Below, one piece after another: positions 1 through 10,021 of a stretch of 46,315 nucleotides of DNA. The stretch is from Spirochaetia bacterium UBA2205. Lineage in GTDB: Bacteria > Spirochaetota > UBA4802 > UB4802. The stretch lies in assembly GCA_002328585.1 (NCBI GenBank), contig DCUV01000043.1:1-46315 (forward strand), given 5' to 3'. The position numbers and the translations under genes were made by a program. The notes beneath the pieces were generated by a model. It had not been told where the DNA came from. It saw only the letters and a list, made by a program, of their open reading frames with translations, and did not search any database. The stretch's first letter is position 1. Each line of letters begins with the position of its first letter.

Positions 1-3000
1 AGGTGCCTATGCGGTAGCGGTAAGGCTTGCCTGCGGCATCCTGCACCACTATCTGACCGGGCCTATCCATGATGTACGCATCAGGGATGAAGTAGTACTG
101 GATGATTGCCGTCACATCATCGTCTGGCGTTTCAGAGCTTCCCTCATCGGTGTAGCGGGTTACGTTGCCATAGTCGTCGTACTGGTAGTGCTGCTGGTGT
201 ATCACACCTATGCCGCCCTTCCCTTCATAGTAGGTTGCCTTCTCATCGGTTACATACGGATACTGCACCTCATACAGCCACAACCCCTTCACCGGAACTA
301 TCGCCCGCACCGCATACGTATAGTCTTTTTGTACATATACATGCCCGCCTGCATCCTTGATGACCTCCTTCTGCATAAGCCCTTTTGTATAGTAACTATC
401 GTTATGGAAATATTTTTCCACCATACTGCCGTCAGCTCGCTTCTCAACCACCATCCCAAAACCCAAAAACTCGCGGTTTTTTCTGTCCTGCACGCCGCCC
501 ATGTACTCATACTGCGTGGTGTAGTGGTGCACGCTTGCACCATCGCCATCAATAGCAGCGGTGCCGTCATCAGCCGTTACCGCTGCAAGCACCCACTGAC
601 TTTGCGGCATGGCATGGGTGTTGCCCGCTCGCTGGTAATCAAGCTGTATGCTCCCGCCTATGGTGTTTTTGATTCCCTTCAGCATGTTGGTTTTCCCCGT
701 ACGGTTACAGCGTGCATACAACTTGTTATTGCTCTGATATACAAGGTCGGGTAAACCATCTCCGTTGATGTCACGAAGTGCGTAGGTGGTGGAATTACCA
801 TCTTTTGTAACACTTCCGCCACCATCAATAATTACCGTTCCTATAGTTATAATTGGCAATATTCTAAATTTTACTCCAAGCGTAATAGATGATGTCCATG
901 ATCTCCCTTTTGTATTATCCATACTCCCAATACTCTTTTTATTGTATTCAACAAATCCATCACCCATATTAACATATATCTTCAATCCATCATCGTATTC
1001 TACGATTCTGTCAGGTAATCCGTCACCATTGATGTCAAGCAGCATGCTCCGGTCATCATCATTAATAAGGGGTATGGTCATTTTTTCACTATTATTTTCA
1101 AGAACTGACAAACCTCCACTTATAAATGATTTATCAATACTATAGCCTCCACTTCCACTCAATGATCTATTTTTGTTCTTTATATGCTGGATACTGGTAT
1201 AACTTGCAAAGGCACATTTTGCGCTTAGTCTGTATCCTGTATTATATTGTATGTAATAACCGTGTTCTATCTTATCTGGAAGTCCATCACCATTAATATC
1301 CTGATAATCAACCGTGATTTTACTATCTCCTGTCGCTAACGTAAAGGAAAGGCTTGGAAAAGATGGTTCCACTTTTTTAACTTTACCGGACCCATTTTGT
1401 ACTAATTCCACTTGACTTGAATTTGATCCAGGGCTTATAGCAAAATTATAGTTTGTGCTCGATACCTTTTGCACCGGACCCTGTATGCCCATTGTCCATC
1501 CTTTTATAGCGCCGTTAACACCCGTATAAATAAGTCCATAATCGGTGATAATATCAGGATACCTATCACCATTGATATCAAAAAACTGTCGTTTGGTATA
1601 GCTTTTACATGTTGTGATAGTTACTGATGAACCAGGTCCGCCTAAACTATGTGTAGAATTGTAACTCTTTGTCATCTTTGATACACCTCGCATGTCTACA
1701 ATGCCGGTACTGCTTGCAAGCATGGTGTGTATCTGTGTTAAAAAACCTTCATCAATTACACCTTCATCGCTGTTGTTTACAATCTCCTCAATATTTTTCT
1801 TCGCCACCCGTGTGGTTGCAAATATACCGGGACCTATCCAGCTATCATCATCCATTCCACGCCATACCGGCAATGGAGGATTGGTTGTTGGTGGGCTCTC
1901 CTGCTCCAATTCCTGCTGCAAATTATCATTTGTTTTTTCCTTATATTTGGGTATCATGGTAGAGCATATCGATAATTTTTCAGCAAACCCTTGTGGATCG
2001 TTCTTTGCTTCTTCCGAATCTATTCTCATATACGAACTATCCATAGGCATGAATTCATAGTTGTATGTTTCAGGCGCATCTGCTTTATACATGTACTCAT
2101 CAGCATTCCACCTGCCATAGTACCAGTTTCTAAAACCCCCTGCAAAGGATACATCTGTATTTGGATTAATAGCTTTATACACTATATATTCTATGCCGGG
2201 AATCTCAACCCATAGCTCATCACCATCCACCCATGGATTGCCGCTCAACACATCGTATTCCACCTTCAAACTAAACCGCAATGATTCTGGTTGCACTGTA
2301 GCTACAATAAAATACATATCATCAACTTCAGTCAGCGATAGTTCCTTTTGAAGTTGTAATGTATCACCGGATACAAGCCCTGTTTGCATATCATTGACCA
2401 CCTTTTCTATATAATCCGCTATAAATCCTTCACCATGCCTGCGATTCTTAACACAAAGTACAAGTTCGTCTTTATAGGGCATACTCCCAGTATTGGTTGC
2501 GGTCATGGTTATCCGGTAGCTACCTGAACGCGGTACTTCCCATCCTTCAAATACATACGGATTGGTAGCACCCTGCATTGCATCATCAACATATGTTGTT
2601 GGTACGGTAAATAGTCTTGTTACCACCGGCAGGCTGAATATCCGTTCCTTAATGTATGCAATACTTTCCTCTGATAATTGATCATCCCCTGTGCCCGTAT
2701 CAACATCAGTATACTGTAATAATGGTCCCCTGTACCCATCATCGTTTTCCCATATAACCTGACGGTAATCAATAGGAGTATCACTTTGTAAAGTGCATTC
2801 AAAAATTGTTTGTGTTACTGTTACCGATTGTACGGTGGTATCATCCCCATATACCCTTGTTTCTCTATTCTCTACATCTTCATCAGCCATGTCAGGGATT
2901 GCCACATAACCTATAAATTGAGCATCAACAGGTAATTGATACTGATTTAGTATTTGAATGTCAGGTTCATCTTCTGTTGCTTCATCATCGTTAATATATA

Positions 3001-6000
3001 TGGTCTGTGTTATCCTTTTCTTTACAATCGTCACCATTATATCATCTGATGTCTTTGCATACTTACCTATCCTTCCCCCTTTAATTGTTACCTTCCCTGT
3101 TACCGGTGCCTCAAATTCTCCTCCGCCATACACATAAAAATCATTTTCTAAATTGTATTGATAGATATACATATTATTCTCATCAACCGCTTCAGGCACA
3201 TATCCTTTATACCTGATGGTAGGATTCCACTGCACCTCATCGTAGGCTCCATCTTTACCGGAATCAACCCTGAAAAACAGGTACTCGCCACTTTTTACCT
3301 CTATCTCATCAAGCGCCATTGTTGTACTGCTCCCCCGCTCTACACCCTGTATTTTTGGCAATGCAGAATGTGGCATACCTGTTTTTTGTATACTTACCCA
3401 TACTCCATCAGCAGTTGTATAGCTTGTCGGTACCGGTTTTAATACCGTCACTTCTCCGCTTATCGATATTTTACCATTAAACGGCGCACGCCATGCCAGT
3501 ACTGGGTTATCCCTGAAATAATATTCTAAAAATGCATATTTGCCTTCAGCCTCCTCGTCCTCATCAACCGGTGATACCGGTGCATGTATTTCCTCTGATA
3601 CCGGTACAATCCCTTCAGGAACTGTTGGCAAAAACACCAATGATTGTGTTGCTTCATTATAGCCATAATTATAGTACACCAAACAGCCATCAATAAAATC
3701 AACATAGCCGTCACCATTGACATCTGAAAAATAGCTTTTTGTTTTTGCCTCTGAGTCCCCTTTTTGATACCTTTTGCCCGCCATAATAACATTAACACCA
3801 ACTCCTTTTGTCTTTGATGTGCTATCATCATGTCCTAAATTGGGCAGCCCGTTGACAGGTTTTTCATCAGCAAATCCATTAATGCCTTCACCCATCAAAT
3901 TACGCCTGTACTTTATCCCACCTTTTGAATATACCTGATCTGCCAGCCCATCGCCATCAATATCAATAAATAGTATTTTGGTTGTGGTTTCTGTGCTTGA
4001 AATGCTAACTTCAGCACCCACTGCAAGTGATTTTTTTGAACTGCCTGGAGAAAAATTTCCCGAAAATTGATATTGATTTGTTGTTGCCTTTGATCCACCA
4101 ATATATCCAAGGTCATAATCGCCTATAAATATATCGTCTTTTACATTCTTTGCATTCTCCATCTCCACTGCATCGCCAAACAAATTAAGATATTCATTCC
4201 CCCAGCCTACCTCATCATAGTACTCAAAATCGTGCGCATACAACAGGCTGTCATTGCCTGCCCGTACCTCTGCCTTTGCAAGCAGGCTTTTATCAAACGC
4301 TCCATCGGTATAGCTCAATATATAATTCCATATACGCTGTCCATTATAGCTTACCCGTATTGCTTTGTAGCGGTAGCGGGTATATACTAAAAAACCCATC
4401 CTCCCATCTATCTGTTTGTCTTTTCTGGCGCCTTCATCCCGTATAAACTGTACGGTAAACGGCCCATTGCTCTGGTTATATCCTGTATAGTAAATGGTAT
4501 CAAGGTACACCTGCACAAACGGCGTGTTTACCCCCAGCGCTCCCGTATCATGGTAGTACGTGTAGTGTATGCAGTTGCCATTGGTATCAATCATCCACTC
4601 TAACAGCCATTGTCCAATTTTGCTTCCTCGCTGCAATCGTGCATTGTCGGTTTGACCATACAGGTAGCGCACCCCGTTTTTCTGCGTTACCACCCAGTAA
4701 TTCCCCTGTTTTACAATCTTTGCAAAACCTCCTTCTATGCGTGTGCGATAGTTCCCTGCATTGTCCACCGGTACCAATTGGCTTCCATCCAGCGTATAGA
4801 TATCGGTGCCGTCGTAGCGTGCCGCTCCCCACTTTGTATCAATGCTAATTGAGGATACCTGTAAGCCCCACCCCAATCCAAATGGTCCGTTGCCTCCCTG
4901 CTGGCTGTAGGTAAGCTCAAGCTGCGGCTGCATCCCTGCCCTCCCTTTAGGAAGGGTAATGGGAAACCGCACTCGCGCATCACCGGTATTGCTGCTCTGA
5001 GGCGGCTGGATAAGCTGCATCCCTGCTAAAGGCTCTCCTGCTTTGATATCCTTTATACTGTTGGGATTAAACTGCAGTGCCTCAGGGTGCTCCGGCACTG
5101 TTAAGGTAGCATTAATAAAATCGGTAAAGTGGGTGGACTCTACCACCACATAGCCACCTGCTTGCGTGCTTGTTATATTCCTGCTATACAGGATATAGTC
5201 TGCACTCTTTGCCGTCACCACACGGCTTGCTTCCATCTGCTTCCACACACCCATCCCGTCATCATAGTAAAACATCCGTATCTCATGTTCCCCACTACCG
5301 CTCAACAGCTTGTGCTTATCATACGGAATGCTTATGGTTATGGGCTTTTTAAAACTTCCATGTGTCTTCCCATTAAATAAAAATCTGTATCCCGCTGCAG
5401 GGGTGGTCACATTGTGCATACCCGGCGTAAGGTTTTGTATTTGCTGCTCATCCAGCGGTATAACGGTAATGGCAACATCTTTGTCCACCGCTTTTTCCGG
5501 TATTTCTATCTGCACTCCCTGATAGTAGATGCTTTTAGCACTGTCAGGACTAACCGTTACGGTAAGCCCTGTACTGCCGGGCACATCATTCCCACTATCG
5601 CTTCCTGGTGTTTCAGTGGTATTACCACCGCCATTATCCTGTGTGTAGGGACTGGAGCCAGCATTCAGCACAAGCGTTGCATTTGCCTTTTTTACGGTAA
5701 CACTGGCATCATACAACCGTGTGGCAACCTGTGCCTGAGCCGCCATGGTATAGCTTGCTTCCATTGGCAACTGCCAGCTTTCCCAATCCTCCTGATGGCT
5801 TAAGCCTACCATATCCTTGCTGATGGCAACAGTAAACCCACCGCTTATACCTGTGCTTACCTGTCTTCCTCCAATGGTAAGCGTTGCCGCCCCATCGTCG
5901 GTAGCACACGGCGTTACAAACCCCTGTATATAGGCAGTCCTGCCAAAATATTCCCCGTTTCGCGGATAGCTTACCACAATTGCAGGATGAGCACCTTCAG

Positions 6001-7210
6001 CCGCTGAGGCGCAGGCAGCTACCTCGCCTATCATACAGGCGGTGTTTGCAAGGGTTACCACAATCTCATTGCCGGTTACGGGCTTGTTCAATGGTATATA
6101 GTACCAGCCTGCATTAGTTGCAGTGCACATCCCTCCCTCTGATATGCCTGCGCCCCCTTTGCACACCACCTGTATGCTGCCAGCATTTTCACCTGCATAC
6201 ACAAGCACTCCATACATGCGCATCAAACGATTATAGGTTACTATCGCCCCGCCCGTTGACGGTACGCCTGTCATGCCGTTCCCATCGGTGAGTACATCGG
6301 TACTCTGACGCGGCTCGTTATAGCCGGTATCCTTAATGCCAACTACTGCAACTTCCTGAAGTGAAACCTCATTGGTTACCCCTTTGAAAAGCAGGGTATT
6401 GCTGCCACTGGTAAGCCATAGTGGATTTATTTCACAGCTTTGCTGCCGTTGAATGGTTTCCTGCCCTGCTGATTCGGGGATGGTTAGCCCTCCCAACCAG
6501 TCACACTCGTTAACCTTCATCATCACACTGACGGGACGGTATATCCCTCTGCCGGTGTACACCACGTATATTGAGCGGTACATTGCCGGGTTTGTAATAT
6601 TGACTGTTGCCTCATAGCTGTTTTCACCAGCTTTCAGCTGTGCCGGGTAGATATCGGCAACCCTTTCATCAACACTGGCTTCGTCCAGCGTCGGTACATT
6701 GCGATAGTGCAACAGTATCCCCGCAACGCTATCTGCCCTTCCCCATAGCTCAATGTGGGCAATATGAGCATCGCTGCCAGCAGGCTCTGCCACCAGCACA
6801 AGCGCATCCACCTCCCTGCCGATGCTCACGGTAATCCAGCCATCATTGCGCGCGGTAGTATCATCAATGGTTGCCAGCAGTGTGCCATCAGTACTGCCGC
6901 TATATAGTTTTAGTGTAACGCCGCCTGCGTCGTATAATTGTATGGAATCAATATGGGTATGATTGCATTGAAAGGTTATGACACTTTTTTCCAGTACATG
7001 CCATGTGCTGGTAATGCTGGTGTCATACACAAGGACACTATCTCCGGACGGGAGCTCTCTGCCATCCTCACCTGTTATCGTTACACCAGCAGGATATACC
7101 CGCACAGGAATATCTATCCTGTTAACTATCGCTTCATCGTTATGTTTACTGCCACTGCAGGATAGGAATATAATTGTACACAACAATAATAACAATAATG
7201 CCCTCTTCAT
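1..7210 (-). CDS. Giant SpvB/TcdB-type FG-GAP lipoprotein, partial (C-terminus beyond left edge)
   Basis: One uninterrupted reading frame runs from ATG at 7210 to base 2 (2,403 codons); I checked the frame at about ten points and found no stop. Residues 1-18 form a lipoprotein signal (MKRALLLLLL, then FLSC with Cys18). In order follow: a discoidin-like beta region (about 60-170), further beta-rich segments, a Gly/Thr/Ser linker near 535, a ZU5-like domain (about 547-690), and an SpvB N-terminal domain starting near 735 with the hallmark PKGRAGMQPQLELTYS and GPFGLGWGL. Six FG-GAP type calcium-binding motifs (DINGDGLPD variants) lie near residues 1084, 1162, 1877, 1970, 2058 and 2147. A TcdB-middle-like region (about 2150-2360) follows. 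In Tc toxins and related proteins this order continues into RHS repeats forming a cocoon around a C-terminal effector, which would lie beyond base 1. The start has a good ribosome site (GGAGGG, 8 nt upstream). Exported and lipid-anchored by inference; the toxin role is not shown. Confidence 0.88.
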   Translation of the reverse strand, partial: MKRALLLLLLCTIIFLSCSGSKHNDEAIVNRIDIPVRVYPAGVTITGEDGRELPSGDSVLVYDTSITSTWHVLEKSVITFQCNHTHIDSIQLYDAGGVTLKLYSGSTDGTLLATIDDTTARNDGWITVSIGREVDALVLVAEPAGSDAHIAHIELWGRADSVAGILLHYRNVPTLDEASVDERVADIYPAQLKAGENSYEATVNITNPAMYRSIYVVYTGRGIYRPVSVMMKVNECDWLGGLTIPESAGQETIQRQQSCEINPLWLTSGSNTLLFKGVTNEVSLQEVAVVGIKDTGYNEPRQSTDVLTDGNGMTGVPSTGGAIVTYNRLMRMYGVLVYAGENAGSIQVVCKGGAGISEGGMCTATNAGWYYIPLNKPVTGNEIVVTLANTACMIGEVAACASAAEGAHPAIVVSYPRNGEYFGRTAYIQGFVTPCATDDGAATLTIGGRQVSTGISGGFTVAISKDMVGLSHQEDWESWQLPMEASYTMAAQAQVATRLYDASVTVKKANATLVLNAGSSPYTQDNGGGNTTETPGSDSGNDVPGSTGLTVTVSPDSAKSIYYQGVQIEIPEKAVDKDVAITVIPLDEQQIQNLTPGMHNVTTPAAGYRFLFNGKTHGSFKKPITISIPYDKHKLLSGSGEHEIRMFYYDDGMGVWKQMEASRVVTAKSADYILYSRNITSTQAGGYVVVESTHFTDFINATLTVPEHPEALQFNPNSIKDIKAGEPLAGMQLIQPPQSSNTGDARVRFPITLPKGRAGMQPQLELTYSQQGGNGPFGLGWGLQVSSISIDTKWGAARYDGTDIYTLDGSQLVPVDNAGNYRTRIEGGFAKIVKQGNYWVVTQKNGVRYLYGQTDNARLQRGSKIGQWLLEWMIDTNGNCIHYTYYHDTGALGVNTPFVQVYLDTIYYTGYNQSNGPFTVQFIRDEGARKDKQIDGRMGFLVYTRYRYKAIRVSYNGQRIWNYILSYTDGAFDKSLLAKAEVRAGNDSLLYAHDFEYYDEVGWGNEYLNLFGDAVEMENAKNVKDDIFIGDYDLGYIGGSKATTNQYQFSGNFSPGSSKKSLAVGAEVSISSTETTTKILFIDIDGDGLADQVYSKGGIKYRRNLMGEGINGFADEKPVNGLPNLGHDDSTSKTKGVGVNVIMAGKRYQKGDSEAKTKSYFSDVNGDGYVDFIDGCLVYYNYGYNEATQSLVFLPTVPEGIVPVSEEIHAPVSPVDEDEEAEGKYAFLEYYFRDNPVLAWRAPFNGKISISGEVTVLKPVPTSYTTADGVWVSIQKTGMPHSALPKIQGVERGSSTTMALDEIEVKSGEYLFFRVDSGKDGAYDEVQWNPTIRYKGYVPEAVDENNMYIYQYNLENDFYVYGGGEFEAPVTGKVTIKGGRIGKYAKTSDDIMVTIVKKRITQTIYINDDEATEDEPDIQILNQYQLPVDAQFIGYVAIPDMADEDVENRETRVYGDDTTVQSVTVTQTIFECTLQSDTPIDYRQVIWENDDGYRGPLLQYTDVDTGTGDDQLSEESIAYIKERIFSLPVVTRLFTVPTTYVDDAMQGATNPYVFEGWEVPRSGSYRITMTATNTGSMPYKDELVLCVKNRRHGEGFIADYIEKVVNDMQTGLVSGDTLQLQKELSLTEVDDMYFIVATVQPESLRFSLKVEYDVLSGNPWVDGDELWVEIPGIEYIVYKAINPNTDVSFAGGFRNWYYGRWNADEYMYKADAPETYNYEFMPMDSSYMRIDSEEAKNDPQGFAEKLSICSTMIPKYKEKTNDNLQQELEQESPPTTNPPLPVWRGMDDDSWIGPGIFATTRVAKKNIEEIVNNSDEGVIDEGFLTQIHTMLASSTGIVDMRGVSKMTKSYNSTHSLGGPGSSVTITTCKSYTKRQFFDINGDRYPDIITDYGLIYTGVNGAIKGWTMGIQGPVQKVSSTNYNFAISPGSNSSQVELVQNGSGKVKKVEPSFPSLSFTLATGDSKITVDYQDINGDGLPDKIEHGYYIQYNTGYRLSAKCAFASYTSIQHIKNKNRSLSGSGGYSIDKSFISGGLSVLENNSEKMTIPLINDDDRSMLLDINGDGLPDRIVEYDDGLKIYVNMGDGFVEYNKKSIGSMDNTKGRSWTSSITLGVKFRILPIITIGTVIIDGGGSVTKDGNSTTYALRDINGDGLPDLVYQSNNKLYARCNRTGKTNMLKGIKNTIGGSIQLDYQRAGNTHAMPQSQWVLAAVTADDGTAAIDGDGASVHHYTTQYEYMGGVQDRKNREFLGFGMVVEKRADGSMVEKYFHNDSYYTKGLMQKEVIKDAGGHVYVQKDYTYAVRAIVPVKGLWLYEVQYPYVTDEKATYYEGKGGIGVIHQQHYQYDDYGNVTRYTDEGSSETPDDDVTAIIQYYFIPDAYIMDRPGQIVVQDAAGKPYRYRIGT

Positions 7211-7734
7211 GGCATATCCCTCCGTTTCTGTATGTTTCTATATGGATTTTCTCTATCAACATCCCATCGATAGGGATTTTGAATTATATACCAGCGTAAG
7301 ATATTTAAATAATGTTCACTCTCAATAATCCTTGTGTAATAATTATCATTCCAGATACTCCATCTCCATTCATCTGTCTTTCCATGGCTTGTCATCGTTA
7401 CAATTTCCATGGTCGATTTATAGCTAAATTGCCCAATAACTGCTTCAAGTAATCCCTTTTCAGGCTTGTGTATACTTTTCTTAGCGCCTTTCGTTTTCTT
7501 CTGACTATTGTTTACCATAATGATTCCATGGACATGATTTGGCATAACCACAAAAACATCCATAACGACATCAGGAATATTTTCAGGGATATCCAACCAA
7601 CAATTATTCACAATCATTCCCATTTCATTTAAATGCATCTGCCCCTCGTCAATAGTACCAAACAGGCAAACTCTGCCCTTCGTTGTAACAGTTACAAAAT
7701 ATAATGTGCTATTTTTGTAATCTATCATCTTCAA
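7207..7734 (-). CDS. REP-associated tyrosine transposase (RAYT, IS200/Y1 superfamily)
   Basis: 175 residues. The HUH metal-binding motif appears as MPNHVHGI (about residues 64-71), and the C-terminal YIIQNPYRW matches the conserved RAYT block carrying the catalytic tyrosine. The N-terminal LYFVTVTTKGRVCLFG fits the family opening. RAYTs are single-strand Y1 nucleases that move or maintain REP palindromes; a REP-like palindrome lies 40 bp upstream of this gene and two relatives lie elsewhere in the window. The stop codon overlaps the start of the giant SpvB-like gene (ATGA at 7210-7207), so the two may be cotranslated. Length is normal and there is no frameshift, so the gene looks intact. The listed start is TTG at 7734; ATG at 7728 is an alternative, and neither has a well-placed ribosome site. 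Confidence 0.9.
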   Translation of the reverse strand: MKMIDYKNSTLYFVTVTTKGRVCLFGTIDEGQMHLNEMGMIVNNCWLDIPENIPDVVMDVFVVMPNHVHGIIMVNNSQKKTKGAKKSIHKPEKGLLEAVIGQFSYKSTMEIVTMTSHGKTDEWRWSIWNDNYYTRIIESEHYLNILRWYIIQNPYRWDVDRENPYRNIQKRRDMP

Positions 7735-7773
7735 ACTGTTTTACTTCTCCAAAAATATAATTATGCCACTACC

Positions 7774-7800
7774 GTCATTCCGGACATAATCCGGAATCCC
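7774..7800. repeat. REP-like palindrome, copy 1
   Basis: GTCATTCCGGAC, a short loop, then ATCCGGAATCC. It sits between the RAYT gene and the upstream lipoprotein gene. The same palindrome occurs at 19157-19184 and 22576-22603. This copy lacks the second module (CCTGAACTGGTTTCA) present beside the other two. Confidence 0.85.
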
Positions 7801-7816
7801 TTTTAATGTGACAAAC

Positions 7817-9241
7817 CTACCTGAGTAATCCTTTATCATTTACTTTAAGACAATGTACATCGCCGGCAACGCCGTATACTTTCATGTCGCAAACAACCGC
7901 AATCCCATCATCGCCAGCCACTACTATTGCTTTGCCTTCATCATCAACCTCATTACCGCTGCCATATACCTGCGTCCACAGTACATTCCCTTCATCATCC
8001 AGTGCTAACAGCAGTATATCCTTTTCATCATTTAATGCCGCCATCGTGTATCCGGTTAAAACAAAGCTGCCATCTGCACGCTGTGTCATGCTGTTAACCG
8101 CACAGCTTGCGCCAATATAATATTCCTTTGTCCACTCTTCAACCGAGCCATCACCTCGTAATTTTGAAACCCATATCCTGCTGGCATTTTCAACATCCCA
8201 TCCCCACCCACATACAATAATTGAGCCATCATCAAGCTCCAGTATATCCGTAGCACAGTCATATAACGCAATAGCGTACTCTTTGGTCCATCCATTGGGC
8301 GACAGCTCAAGGTCAGGATTAAGCTTTACAACCCAGCTATCTGCAACAAGCTGATTTTCATATTCGGTTATTCCGGCAATAAGGAATCCGCTATCATTTT
8401 TACACTTTATAATCTTTAACGCTCTATCATCATTTTCTCCGCCAAAATAAGTAGAATCAATACCATTGCCATCATCATTAATCTTAATGACATATACATC
8501 CTCCTTTCCAGCACCAAATGACTCTGTACAGCCTGCAATACAATATCCATCATTTACTTTTACCATGCTAAAGGCTCCATCATACTGACTTCCCCCATAT
8601 GTTTTTTGCCATTGCGCAGTGCCATTGCCATCTATTTTAGCCACCCATATATCCACATTGGTTTGACTGCTGCCTTTGCTCCCAGCAATCATAAATCCTC
8701 CATCAACCAGTGCCAGTACAGCATTGGCACTGTGGTACACATCCTGTCCGTAGGTGTTGTACCACATCATGGTACCCATTGCATTAAGACGCATCGCAAA
8801 AGCCTCGTGACTGCCATGGATGTCGGTACTGCCAACATACACATAACCGCAGTTGCGTGCATTCGTCATGGCAATGACTACATCCTGATAGTCGCTGCCA
8901 TACATCCTTTCCCACAATGGCCTTACAACAAAGTCGCTTACCACGGTATTATCAAATATACTCACCTGCCGTTTTACCGGAACTATCTCACAGCCATCCA
9001 CAAAGGGTGTAACACTATAATCACCCACCCATGCATCGTTAAAACGATACATCCCCAGATCATCAGTGTAGGTTTCCACACTCCCGTATTGCGGATGTTG
9101 CAACGCCACACATACACCCTCCATCCCTTCACCGCATAGCATCACCTGCCCTTCAATTGATAAACTTTCTGTATCTGTGTTGTTGCAACCTATATAGGCA
9201 CTCCACAACAAAATCAAAAGTATCCCTTTATTCACCTTCAT
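7817..9241 (-). CDS. Lipoprotein with carboxypeptidase-regulatory-like domain and beta-propeller repeats
   Basis: About 474 residues from ATG at 9241, chosen over an in-frame ATG at 9256 because AGAGGA lies 6 nt upstream of it and the protein then begins directly with a signal peptide (MKVNKGILLILLWSAYIGC). The mature N-terminus (about residues 28-105) resembles a carboxypeptidase regulatory-like beta-sandwich (IEGQVMLCGEGMEGVCVAL). The rest consists of about six repeats of the form GG-x-D-x-A-x-DGGFMIAG-x-D-x-WVAK-x-D-x-G-x-WQKTYGG, like the delta-60 / cell-surface propeller repeats. Likely an exported lipid-anchored propeller. Upstream of the RAYT gene on the same strand, and followed downstream by a REP copy, so probably a separate transcript from the giant gene. 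Ligand and role unknown. Confidence 0.8.
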   Translation of the reverse strand: MKVNKGILLILLWSAYIGCNNTDTESLSIEGQVMLCGEGMEGVCVALQHPQYGSVETYTDDLGMYRFNDAWVGDYSVTPFVDGCEIVPVKRQVSIFDNTVVSDFVVRPLWERMYGSDYQDVVIAMTNARNCGYVYVGSTDIHGSHEAFAMRLNAMGTMMWYNTYGQDVYHSANAVLALVDGGFMIAGSKGSSQTNVDIWVAKIDGNGTAQWQKTYGGSQYDGAFSMVKVNDGYCIAGCTESFGAGKEDVYVIKINDDGNGIDSTYFGGENDDRALKIIKCKNDSGFLIAGITEYENQLVADSWVVKLNPDLELSPNGWTKEYAIALYDCATDILELDDGSIIVCGWGWDVENASRIWVSKLRGDGSVEEWTKEYYIGASCAVNSMTQRADGSFVLTGYTMAALNDEKDILLLALDDEGNVLWTQVYGSGNEVDDEGKAIVVAGDDGIAVVCDMKVYGVAGDVHCLKVNDKGLLR

Positions 9242-9306
9242 GACCATTCCTCTCATTCATTGTCATCCCACTCCTAACAATACCAATGATGAATCAGTGG
9301 CGCTTC

Positions 9307-9978
9307 CTATAGCACATACACCATAACACTTATCCTGATTGTGGCGTTGATTAAATACAATTCATCACCCCGTGAGCTTTCAAGAGAGGGGACAAATCCT
9401 CCCCCGCCATAGATGCCAACCAATACAAAAAACTGCTCCATAACCGGTATCCTGACACCCAGCCCTAAAAAGCCTCCGTATTCATAGCGCGACTTTAACC
9501 TGTTCGTCTGCATATATTCTCCTGATAGATATACCTTCTCGGTATCATCCTCCAGAGGCAATTCGGTAAAAAGCATACAATCAACATAAAACCATTTATA
9601 CACCATCATAAGCCCGGCATGCAAAGCACAGGTATCCAGACAATAACGCGTTTCCAGTTTCTGCCCCAGTAAATTGCGCTTCACGCTCACCTCAGCATCC
9701 CATAAAGTAAACCCACCATGGATTAAGAATAGTGGCGATAGCTGATAGCCAAATCCAATGGTGCCTCCAAAAAATGTATCCCTTTCACGCTCAACATGTC
9801 CATTGACAGCATCGATAGTTCCCGCAGGGTACGCAAATCCGTACATTGTGCCTGCCATCGCAAAAAATGTATTCACCAATGAAGGCTGTTCTTTCATTGC
9901 ATCCTTCTGCTGCAATTCCTGTGCTGATACACTGCCCGCCATACCCATAATCAATAGCATCATCACCAATCTTCTCAT
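9307..9978 (-). CDS. Exported protein, possible outer-membrane beta-barrel
   Basis: 223 residues with a Sec signal peptide ending near MGMAGSVSA-QE (signal peptidase I type, residues 1-19). The mature part shows alternating Gly/aromatic beta strands (GGTIGFGYQLSPLFLIHGGFTLW, split here only by eye; YEYGGFLGLGVRIPVM; FVLVGIYGGGGFVPSL) typical of small outer-membrane barrels. It ends in hydrophobic VMVYVL without the usual terminal aromatic residue. GGGAGAAAG lies just upstream of the start. Same strand as the two propeller lipoproteins on either side, so the three may be one transcription unit. I do not recognise a named family. Confidence 0.65.
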   Translation of the reverse strand: MRRLVMMLLIMGMAGSVSAQELQQKDAMKEQPSLVNTFFAMAGTMYGFAYPAGTIDAVNGHVERERDTFFGGTIGFGYQLSPLFLIHGGFTLWDAEVSVKRNLLGQKLETRYCLDTCALHAGLMMVYKWFYVDCMLFTELPLEDDTEKVYLSGEYMQTNRLKSRYEYGGFLGLGVRIPVMEQFFVLVGIYGGGGFVPSLESSRGDELYLINATIRISVMVYVL

Positions 9979-10021
9979 TACTTTCTCCCTATATCCTTGA
10001 GCAATACCTGTTTACAGATGA

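Noticed and set aside
188..754. Open plus-strand frame of 188 codons in the left region
   Set aside because: It lies entirely inside the giant minus-strand gene, has no ribosome site or recognisable domain, and is explained by the coding bias of the opposite strand.
1..7210. Possibility that the giant gene is several frameshifted genes
   Set aside because: The same frame was confirmed at about ten points between 60 and 7210 with no stop codon.
8606..9139. Open plus-strand frame of 177 codons, rich in His and Ile
   Set aside because: Shadow of the propeller lipoprotein on the minus strand; its composition is typical of antisense translation.
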